Part shown: in pieces, positions 1 to 5,465 of the stretch
Layout of the letters: each line of letters begins with the position of its first letter
Numbering within the stretch: position 1 is the stretch's first letter
Assembly (NCBI GenBank): GCA_039187375.1
Contig: JBCCZN010000115.1
Location: 1-8,774, forward strand
Length of the DNA stretch: 8,774 nt
Direction of reading: 5' to 3'
From: CALBPI01 sp039187375
Lineage (GTDB): Bacteria; Pseudomonadota; Gammaproteobacteria; Steroidobacterales; Woeseiaceae
Translations under genes and position numbers: made by a program
Notes under the pieces: generated by a model
Seen by the model: only the letters and a program-made list of their open reading frames with translations
What the model was told of the DNA's origin: nothing
Databases searched by the model: none

Positions 1-17
1 CGCCGCCATCGCCACAA

Positions 18-1589
18 CTAAACCGTCGCGCGCTGTTGCGGCTGCTGATCATCTTCGATGCCGCGTTGACGTCGTCGCAGAATTCGGTTGGTGACATCCA
101 GCCACGCACGCGCGCTCGCCTCAACGATGTCCGTGCTGATGCCATGGCCGCGGTAGCTGCCCTTGCCATGGCCCACAGTAATCGTCACCTCACCCTGCGC
201 ATCTTCACCAATACTGACGCCGCGCACATCGTAGTGTTGCAAATCCAGTGTGATACCGGTGATGCGCTCGATAGCCGTGCAGGCCGCCTCAACCGGACCA
301 CTGCCGACCGCTGCCTCGACCACAATGTCATCCTGCTGATGACGCATTTCAATCGTCGCTGTCGCGTGTGCGCTGGAACTACTGGTCACCGTGAGATTCA
401 ACATTGACCACGGTCCTTCGGCCGTAGCGGCATCGCTCATCAACAAGGCTTCAATATCGCTGTCGTAAATGTCCTTCTTTTTGTCCGCCAGTTCCTTGAA
501 CCGATCAAATGCGGCGTTCAGAGCGAAGTCGTCGATTTCAAAGCCCAGTTCGACAATTCGATCACGAAACGCATGCCGACCGCTGTGCTTGCCGAGCACC
601 AGATTGGAGCGGCTGAGGCCAACACGCTCGGGCTGCATGATTTCATAGGTCGAGGCATGCTTGAGCATCCCGTGCTGGTGAATGCCGGCTTCGTGTGCGA
701 AGGCATTGTCGCCGACGATTGCCTTGTTGCGCGGGATTGGCATGCCGGTGATCGAGGAGACGAGGCGGGCAGTCGGATACAGTCGCGTGGTGTCGATCCG
801 TGTGCCCGCACCGAACCACTCCCTACGCGTATCCAACGCCATGACGATTTCTTCCAGCGAGCAGTTGCCTGCACGCTCGCCAATACCGTTAATCGTGCAT
901 TCCACCTGACGCGCACCACCCACCACCGCCGCCAGACTATTGGCGACCGCCATGCCCAGATCGTCATGGCAGTGGACGGAGAGAATCGCCTGTTCGATGT
1001 TCGGCACGCTATTGCACAAATGCCGAAATAGTGCCTCAAACTCCTGCGGTACCGTATAACCGACTGTATCGGGGATATTGATGGTCGAGGCTCCAGCTTC
1101 AATCGCAGCAGTGACGATTTCGGTCAAAAACTCCGGCTCCGTCCGCGAGGCATCTTCCGGCGAAAACTCGATATCCTCACAGTGTTCCCGCGCCATTTGA
1201 ATGGCACCGACTGCGGTTTTTAGGATTTCCTCGCGGGCCATATTCAGTTTGTGCTTGCGGTGAATTTCACTGGTTGCGACAAACACATGGATACGCGGAT
1301 GGCGTGAGACCTCCAGCGCTTTGGCTGCCTGCTCAATATCCGCCGGATTGCAACGCGCCAGACTGGCTACGCTGGCATGTTCGACAGCCTGCGCCACCGC
1401 ACGAACTGACTGCGCATCGCCCGGAGATGCCGCCGCAAAACCCGCTTCAATCACATCAACATGTAGTTGATCGAGTGCTCGCGCAATGCGTAGCTTCTCT
1501 TTTAGCGTCATGCTGCAACCCGGCGCCTGTTCGCCGTCTCGCAGCGTGGTGTCAAAGATTCTGACGTGATCTGGGTTTGTTGTTGTCAT
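18..1589 (-). CDS. leuA: 2-isopropylmalate synthase
   Basis: Cytoplasmic enzyme of the first committed step of leucine synthesis: it condenses 2-oxoisovalerate with acetyl-CoA to give 2-isopropylmalate. The protein has 523 residues, the usual length of the bacterial form. The N-terminal TIM barrel begins with FDTTLRDGEQAPG (12-24), where Asp13 is a metal ligand and Arg17 an active-site residue. The other metal ligands are in SVHCHDD (His206, His208), followed by NGIGERAGN (234-242). A linker with HEAGIHQHG (299-307) leads to the C-terminal leucine-binding regulatory domain (about 395-505), with GSGPVEAA (429-436) and GKGSYRGHGISTD (475-487). This predicts feedback inhibition by leucine. The ATG at 1589 is preceded by GGAG at 7-nt spacing. 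The gene follows ilvC by 47 bp with no terminator visible between them, so it is probably cotranscribed and under the same attenuator. The Gln-rich tail (about 514-519) is unremarkable. Identity is very secure. Confidence 0.98.
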   Translation of the reverse strand: MTTTNPDHVRIFDTTLRDGEQAPGCSMTLKEKLRIARALDQLHVDVIEAGFAAASPGDAQSVRAVAQAVEHASVASLARCNPADIEQAAKALEVSRHPRIHVFVATSEIHRKHKLNMAREEILKTAVGAIQMAREHCEDIEFSPEDASRTEPEFLTEIVTAAIEAGASTINIPDTVGYTVPQEFEALFRHLCNSVPNIEQAILSVHCHDDLGMAVANSLAAVVGGARQVECTINGIGERAGNCSLEEIVMALDTRREWFGAGTRIDTTRLYPTARLVSSITGMPIPRNKAIVGDNAFAHEAGIHQHGMLKHASTYEIMQPERVGLSRSNLVLGKHSGRHAFRDRIVELGFEIDDFALNAAFDRFKELADKKKDIYDSDIEALLMSDAATAEGPWSMLNLTVTSSSSAHATATIEMRHQQDDIVVEAAVGSGPVEAACTAIERITGITLDLQHYDVRGVSIGEDAQGEVTITVGHGKGSYRGHGISTDIVEASARAWLDVTNRILRRRQRGIEDDQQPQQRATV

Positions 1590-1636
1590 CGGCGTGCTCC
1601 ATTGTCGGCACTGCTTACGAATAATGGTCGTTTTGA

Positions 1637-2626
1637 TTAACCCTGTTCGAGCCAGGGCATGCGGCTGCGAAGCTCGGCGCCAACCTTTTCGATCGGGTGG
1701 TCCAGGTCCGCCTGCATGATGCGCTGGTATTCCGGTTTGCCATTTTCGTTCTCGGCAATCCAGTCGCGGGCGAATTTACCGCTCTGGATATCGGCCAACA
1801 CCTCGCGCATGCGCTCTTTAGCACCCGCATCCACGACACGCGGGCCGCTGACGAAATCCCCCCACTGGGCCGTTTCGCTGATGAACTCGTGCATTTTCGC
1901 GAGCCCGCCTTCATGCAGCAGATCGACAATCAGTTTGAGTTCGTGCATGCACTCGTAATAGGCCACCTCCGGCTGATAACCCGCTTCGACCAGGGTTTCA
2001 AAGCCACGTACAACCAGCTCGGTCGCACCGCCACACAAAACGGCTTGTTCGCCAAACAGGTCGGTTTCGGTTTCTTCGGCGAAGGTGGTTTCGAGTACGC
2101 CTGCACGGGTGCCGCCGAGTCCATCGGCATAAGCCAGTGCAGCTTTAAGCGCCTGTCCGGTGCCGTCCTGCGCAATCGCAACCAGACAGGGCACACCACG
2201 ACCTTCCTGATATTGGCGCCGCACCAGTCCACCTGGGCCTTTGGGCGCGATCATGATGACGTCCAGGTCTTCGCGAGGCTTTATTTGTCCGAAGTGAATA
2301 TTAAAACCATGTGCGAACAACAATGCAGCGCCGCTGGCAAGGTTCGATTCGATGGACTCGTATAAGGCGGCCTGGCCGATGTCCGGGGTCAGGATTGCAA
2401 CCAGTGCCGCACCCTTGACGGCATCGGCAGGCGCCTGCACAACATGGCCATCGGCTTCGGCTTTCGCCCAGCTTGCGCCGCCTTCACGCAAACCCACAAC
2501 CACATCATGACCGCTGTCCTTGAGATTGCAGGCATGCGCACGCCCCTGGCTGCCATAGCCGATCACCACAACGCGTTGACCTTTCAAAATGGCGTGGTCT
2601 ACATCGGCCTCATTGTAAATTTTCAT
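1637..2626 (-). CDS. ilvC: Ketol-acid reductoisomerase (class I)
   Basis: Catalyses the Mg- and NAD(P)H-dependent alkyl shift and reduction of 2-acetolactate and 2-aceto-2-hydroxybutyrate, the second common step of valine and isoleucine synthesis. The protein has 329 residues, the class I size, and ends soon after the conserved RSRMPW (320-325), slightly earlier than Pseudomonas-type proteins. Rossmann motif: VIGYGSQGRAHACNLKDSG (21-39). The cofactor-specificity loop reads GLREGGASW (45-53). Catalytic-domain residues seen: His106 (AHGF), Lys129 (APKGPG), Asp189 and Glu193 (TETDLFGEQAVLCGG), Glu225 and Glu229 (YYECMHEL), Ser250. The ATG at 2626 is preceded by AAAGAG (2635-2640), 8 nt away, a moderate ribosome site. 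The start lies about 30 nt beyond the T-run of an attenuator, so expression probably depends on charged branched-chain tRNA. It is the first structural gene of an ilvC-leuA unit. Confidence 0.98.
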   Translation of the reverse strand: MKIYNEADVDHAILKGQRVVVIGYGSQGRAHACNLKDSGHDVVVGLREGGASWAKAEADGHVVQAPADAVKGAALVAILTPDIGQAALYESIESNLASGAALLFAHGFNIHFGQIKPREDLDVIMIAPKGPGGLVRRQYQEGRGVPCLVAIAQDGTGQALKAALAYADGLGGTRAGVLETTFAEETETDLFGEQAVLCGGATELVVRGFETLVEAGYQPEVAYYECMHELKLIVDLLHEGGLAKMHEFISETAQWGDFVSGPRVVDAGAKERMREVLADIQSGKFARDWIAENENGKPEYQRIMQADLDHPIEKVGAELRSRMPWLEQG

Positions 2627-2656
2627 CGATTTGTCTCTTTAACATTGCACACATAC

Positions 2657-2689
2657 AAAAAACCCCGCGGCGAGGTCGGCGCGGGGTTT
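2657..2689 (-). terminator. Rho-independent attenuator in the ilvC leader
   Basis: Read on the minus strand, AAACCCCGCG (2689-2680) and CGCGGGGTTT (2669-2660) form a perfect 10-bp, GC-rich stem with a 10-nt loop. The stem runs into six Ts (2662-2657). It lies 25 nt after the stop codon of the leader ORF and about 30 nt before the ilvC start codon, so it must be an attenuator rather than a terminator of ilvC. It would also stop transcripts reading through from the upstream oxidoreductase gene. A competing pairing is visible: GTGCGGG (2730-2724, last codons of the leader ORF) can pair with CCCGCGC (2685-2679, the terminator's 5' arm), with one G-U pair. Hairpin and T-run are seen directly; regulation is inferred from the arrangement. 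Confidence 0.9.
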
Positions 2690-2714
2690 GGCTTTCGGGT
2701 CGCTGGCGTTGTGG

Positions 2715-2801
2715 TTAGCTACGCCCGCACGCACGCAGCCCGCCTACCCCTGTAAGGAGTAGTAGCGCGACTAGCAATCGACGTGCGTTCACGATTTCCA
2801 T
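2715..2801 (-). CDS. Branched-chain amino acid leader peptide
   Basis: A 28-codon ORF in front of ilvC whose translation probably senses leucine and valine supply. The core, residues 9-22, reads LLVALLLLTGVGGL: seven Leu and two Val, plus Ile3 and Val4 before it. Four consecutive Leu codons (13-16) are CTA, CTA, CTC, CTT, and codons 9-10 are TTG, CTA. The run avoids CTG, as leader peptides such as enterobacterial LeuL do. The ORF ends with TAA 25 nt before the attenuator hairpin. The ATG has no Shine-Dalgarno sequence but lies about 2 nt from the predicted transcription start, so it may be read as a near-leaderless start. The GTG at codon 4 (2792), preceded by GGAA, is an alternative. The end LRAC resembles a poor lipobox, so a tiny lipoprotein is an alternative, but promoter, codons and terminator all favour a leader. 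Confidence 0.85.
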   Translation of the reverse strand: MEIVNARRLLVALLLLTGVGGLRACGRS

Positions 2802-2809
2802 AACGTCGG

Positions 2810-2838
2810 ATAATGGTTAAACCCGCACCGCCTGTCAA
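2810..2838 (-). promoter_or_regulatory. Sigma-70 promoter of the ilvC-leuA unit
   Basis: On the minus strand a perfect -35 box TTGACA (2838-2833) is followed, after exactly 17 bp, by CATTAT (2815-2810), which matches 4 of 6 bases of TATAAT. The -35 box overlaps the TGA stop codon of the upstream oxidoreductase gene. The predicted start of transcription is about 2803, only 2 nt before the ATG of the leader peptide. Its position directly before a leader ORF and an attenuator supports a real promoter. Confidence 0.75.
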
Positions 2839-3809
2839 ATCTCGATGACCACTTTGCCCATCGCCTCACGGCCGGCTAACACCATTAACGCATCTGCAGT
2901 CTGCTCGAGACTAAAAACATGGCCAATGTGCGGCTTGAGGCTGCCGTCCAGGAACCAGCCGGTCAGCTCGGCGATATTCTCCTGATTGGCCTGTGGTTCT
3001 TTCGCAGTAAAGGCCCCCCAAAACACGCCGACAATTGAACTGCCCTTGAGTAGCGGCAGGTTGGCCGGTGCCTTGGGGATGGTGCCGCTGGCAAAACCGA
3101 TTACCAACAATCGACCGTTCCAGGCCATCAGACGCAGGCAGGCGTCGAACAAGTCACCACCGACCGGGTCATAGATGACGTCGACGCCGCGATTGTCGGT
3201 CAAAGCCTTCACGCTGTCTTTGAGGTCATCATCGCGGTAGTTCACCAGATCATGCGCACCGTGTTGGCGAGCGAGCTCCAGCTTGTCCTCGGAACTGGCG
3301 GCTGCAATGACGCGGGCACCCATCTTGTTGCCCAGTTCGCAGGCTGCCAGACCAACACCACCGGCGGCGCCCAATACGAGTAAGGTCTCATCCTTTTGCA
3401 ACCGTGCCCGCTGCTTGAGCGCATGATAAGAGGTGCCGTAAGTCAGCATGACGGCGGAGGCCGTCTTGTAATCGATTCCTGGCGGGATCGGTATCGCCAG
3501 GTGCGCGGGGACACAAATATACTCGGCCATGCCGCCGAACCCGGTCATGCATAACACCGGCGTGCCTATGGTTAATGAGTCGACCCCTTCGCCCAGCTCC
3601 ACAATGTCGCCAGCCATCTCGGCGCCGGGCGAGAATGGCATTGCCGGCTGCATTTGATATTTGCCTGCGACCATTAAAACATCTGGAAAATTCACGCCGC
3701 AGGCTTTGAGGCGAATCTTGACCTCACCGGGCGCCGGTGTCGGCTCGGGTACATCCTCAATGACGATGCTGTCGGGTGCCCCGTATTGCTTGACTAGCGC
3801 TGCTTTCAT
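2835..3809 (-). CDS. NADPH:quinone oxidoreductase family protein (zinc-independent MDR)
   Basis: A 324-residue cytoplasmic medium-chain dehydrogenase/reductase of the quinone oxidoreductase type. Such enzymes use NADPH to reduce quinones or activated double bonds such as enones; the substrate here is unknown. The N-terminal GroES-like domain contains CGVNFPDVLMVAGKYQ (37-52) and PFSPGAEMAG (58-67). The structural-zinc cysteine cluster of alcohol dehydrogenases is absent. The Rossmann nucleotide-binding domain has LLVLGAAGGVGLAACELG (143-160). The chain ends MGKVVIEI. The start at 3809 is chosen because MKAALVKQYG is the family's usual N-terminus and AAAGGA lies 10 nt upstream. The frame stays open to 3962, but that extension has no family-like sequence. 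The gene is divergent from the acyl-CoA dehydrogenase gene, suggesting shared control and possibly a role in acyl or aldehyde breakdown. No separate terminator is seen; its transcript probably ends at the ilvC attenuator. Confidence 0.9.
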   Translation of the reverse strand: MKAALVKQYGAPDSIVIEDVPEPTPAPGEVKIRLKACGVNFPDVLMVAGKYQMQPAMPFSPGAEMAGDIVELGEGVDSLTIGTPVLCMTGFGGMAEYICVPAHLAIPIPPGIDYKTASAVMLTYGTSYHALKQRARLQKDETLLVLGAAGGVGLAACELGNKMGARVIAAASSEDKLELARQHGAHDLVNYRDDDLKDSVKALTDNRGVDVIYDPVGGDLFDACLRLMAWNGRLLVIGFASGTIPKAPANLPLLKGSSIVGVFWGAFTAKEPQANQENIAELTGWFLDGSLKPHIGHVFSLEQTADALMVLAGREAMGKVVIEI

Positions 3810-3882
3810 TGGTCTGGTGTCCTTTGCTGGTAAGGCCGGCAAGCTTAAGGCTACTGGAGCGTGTTCGGCAAATGGCTCTAAA

Positions 3883-3900
3883 CATGGTGGCATCACCATG
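3883..3900. promoter_or_regulatory. Inverted repeat, candidate operator between divergent genes
   Basis: CATGGTG (3883-3889) and CACCATG (3894-3900) are perfect inverted repeats with a 4-bp spacer. They sit in the 151-bp region between the divergent starts at 3809 and 3961. Smaller palindromes lie nearby: CGATATCG (3908-3915) and GCCGATCGGC (3930-3939). Such a site would suit a dimeric regulator (TetR-, MerR- or LysR-like) acting on both genes. No regulator gene is in the window, and I could not assign convincing -35/-10 boxes for either gene. The symmetry is seen; the operator role is inferred. Confidence 0.4.
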
Positions 3901-3960
3901 CAACTGCCGATATCGTTGTTGACCTCAAAGCCGATCGGCGAACGACAAGACAGGGGACCC

Positions 3961-5181
3961 ATGGACTTCGATTATTCTCCCAAGGTGCAGGCCTTGCAGG
4001 CACAGCTGACCGAATTTATGCACGAGCACGTGTATCCGAATGAGGCCGTTTATCACGATTATCTTGCGCAATCTGACGACCGGTGGGTGATTCCGCCCAT
4101 CATGGAGACGATGAAAACCGCGGCGAAAGGGGCGGGGCTGTGGAATTTGTTCCTGCCCGAGAGTGACCGAGGCGCAGGGTTGACCAATCTGGAATACGCG
4201 CCTTTGTGCGAAATCATGGGTCGCTCGCCGATCGCGCCGGAGGTGTTTAATTGCGCAGCGCCCGATACCGGGAATATGGAAGTTCTGGAGCGTTATGGAA
4301 CCGACGCACACAAAACGCGCTGGTTGCAGCCACTTCTCAATGGTGAGATTCGCTCAGCGTTTGCGATGACGGAACCGGAAGTCGCGTCTTCGGATGCGAC
4401 TAATGTGCAGTGCGATATCCGCCGTGATGGCGATGAATATGTGATCAACGGGCGCAAATGGTGGACGAGCGGCGCAATGGACCCGCGCTGTGAAATCCTG
4501 ATTCTGATGGGCAAGACTGATCGTGACGCACAGCGACATGCGCAGCAGTCGATGATTCTGGTGCCGATGAAAACACCGGGAATTACGGTTTTGAGGCCAT
4601 TGACCGTATTCGGTTATGACGACGCACCGCATGGTCACGCCGAAGTGGTGTTCGAAGATGTGCGCGTTCCGGCCAGTAATCTACTGCTTGGCGAAGGTCG
4701 TGGCTTCGAGATCGCCCAGGGGCGATTGGGCCCCGGTCGCATTCATCACTGCATGCGTACCATTGGCATGGCAGAGCGCGCGCTTGAAGCTTTATGCAAA
4801 CGCGTCGATGAGCGTGTGGCATTTGGTCAGCCGCTGTCGAAACAAGGCGTTGTACGCGAAGCGATTGCGGAATCGCGGATGGATATTGAACAGGCCCGAT
4901 TATTGACGCTGAAGGCCGCAGATATGATGGACAAGGTAGGCAACAAGGTCGCCCGATCCCATATTGCGATGATCAAGGTCGTTGCACCCACCATGGCACT
5001 GCGTGTGATCGATCGCGCTATTCAGTGCCACGGCGGTGCAGGGGTATCGCAGGACTTCCCTTTGGCCTACGCATGGGCGGGATTGCGCACACTCAGGCTC
5101 GCTGATGGACCGGATGAGGTGCACCGCGTCTCTATTGCCAAGCTCGAATTGGCAGCGCAGCAGGCAAATCGGGGCGCCTGA
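3961..5181 (+). CDS. Acyl-CoA dehydrogenase, ACAD10/11-like
   Basis: A 406-residue FAD flavoenzyme introducing the alpha-beta double bond into an acyl-CoA. All three ACAD regions are present: the helical N-terminal domain (about 1-130), the beta domain with AFAMTEPEVASSD (133-145) and the RKWWTSGA segment (165-172) for flavin and substrate binding, and the C-terminal helical domain with RLGPGRIHHCMR (255-266), RVAFGQPL (285-292) and QCHGGAGV (355-362). RLADGPDEVHR (379-389) resembles ACAD10/11 and FadE2-type proteins. Asp382 appears to occupy the place of the catalytic Glu in MCAD-like enzymes (EGT motif). Eukaryotic ACAD10/11 carry a fused phosphotransferase domain; here the dehydrogenase stands alone and no kinase gene is in view. 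The start is ATG 3961, with AGGGGA about 4 nt upstream; the open frame back to 3661 runs through the divergent gene and is not used. The exact substrate cannot be told. Confidence 0.93.
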   Translation: MDFDYSPKVQALQAQLTEFMHEHVYPNEAVYHDYLAQSDDRWVIPPIMETMKTAAKGAGLWNLFLPESDRGAGLTNLEYAPLCEIMGRSPIAPEVFNCAAPDTGNMEVLERYGTDAHKTRWLQPLLNGEIRSAFAMTEPEVASSDATNVQCDIRRDGDEYVINGRKWWTSGAMDPRCEILILMGKTDRDAQRHAQQSMILVPMKTPGITVLRPLTVFGYDDAPHGHAEVVFEDVRVPASNLLLGEGRGFEIAQGRLGPGRIHHCMRTIGMAERALEALCKRVDERVAFGQPLSKQGVVREAIAESRMDIEQARLLTLKAADMMDKVGNKVARSHIAMIKVVAPTMALRVIDRAIQCHGGAGVSQDFPLAYAWAGLRTLRLADGPDEVHRVSIAKLELAAQQANRGA

Positions 5182-5231
5182 TTTTAAGGACTGGCGCCGT
5201 CACGTTGCTGTGTTATCCTCTGGACCAATGT

Positions 5232-5245
5232 CGGCGCGTGCGCCG
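5232..5245 (+). other. GC hairpin in the non-coding gap after the acyl-CoA dehydrogenase gene
   Basis: CGGCG (5232-5236) and CGCCG (5241-5245) form a short stem with a CGTG loop. It overlaps a second perfect palindrome, GCGCCGGCGC (5240-5249), and is flanked by CCAA and TTGG. It lies 50 bp after the stop codon of the acyl-CoA dehydrogenase gene and could help end transcription, but no T-run follows, so it is not a standard intrinsic terminator. The rest of the 284-bp gap (5182-5465) holds a short palindrome CCACGTGG around 5300 and no convincing gene. Confidence 0.3.
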
Positions 5246-5421
5246 GCGCGTTGGTGTGCGTCGCGGGGGTGGCACGCATCAATCAGGTTTAGGGGGTTGC
5301 CACGTGGGCACATCAGCAAAAAGCGATCAGTCAGGCTCAATGACCGGCGCAGCGTCATCGCTGTGTGTTGGTCTGGGGTCGGTTCCTGTTATGTGTCCCA
5401 CTTCGGGTCAACACCACTTCT

Positions 5422-5427
5422 TATAAT
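5422..5427 (+). promoter_or_regulatory. Candidate -10 box for the TonB2-type operon
   Basis: A perfect TATAAT lies 38 bp before the first start codon of the operon, in a local AT-rich patch at the end of an otherwise GC-rich gap. No good -35 hexamer is found at 16-18 bp (the 17-bp position reads CACTTC), so an activator may be needed or the match may be chance. No Fur-box-like sequence was found around it, although Fur often controls TonB systems. Confidence 0.4.
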
Positions 5428-5465
5428 TCTTGCTCAACACTAATAAGTACCGTCGAGGAGTACCT

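Noticed and set aside
1..17. Possible start of a further minus-strand gene after leuA (ATG at 9)
   Set aside because: Only three codons are visible and there is no clear ribosome site, so it cannot be supported.
1697..2365. 222-codon open frame antisense to ilvC
   Set aside because: It is a shadow of a strongly conserved coding strand, with no ribosome site or recognisable protein features.
2715..2801. Leader ORF read as a tiny lipoprotein (LRAC near its end)
   Set aside because: Arg at the -2 position and only three residues after Cys make a poor lipobox. The Leu codon run, promoter and attenuator fit a regulatory leader better.
3661..3960. 100-codon N-terminal extension of the acyl-CoA dehydrogenase frame
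   Set aside because: It runs through the divergent gene's start and the shared promoter region. The sequence is not family-like, and ATG 3961 has a good ribosome site and a normal ACAD N-terminus.
3810..3962. 51-codon N-terminal extension of the quinone oxidoreductase-like protein
   Set aside because: It covers the intergenic region and shows no family similarity. MKAALVKQYG at 3809 is the usual start and has AAAGGA upstream.
5280..5400. Cobalamin riboswitch suggested by an AGTCAGG string near 5330
   Set aside because: The rest of the B12 box and the conserved core elements are missing; one short match is not enough.
5205..5426. Small open frame in the gap before the TonB2 operon
   Set aside because: It has no ribosome site, a composition unlike the neighbouring proteins and no recognisable domain.
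5400..5465. Fur box ahead of the TonB2 operon
   Set aside because: No sequence resembling the AT-rich 19-bp GATAATGATAATCATTATC palindrome is present.
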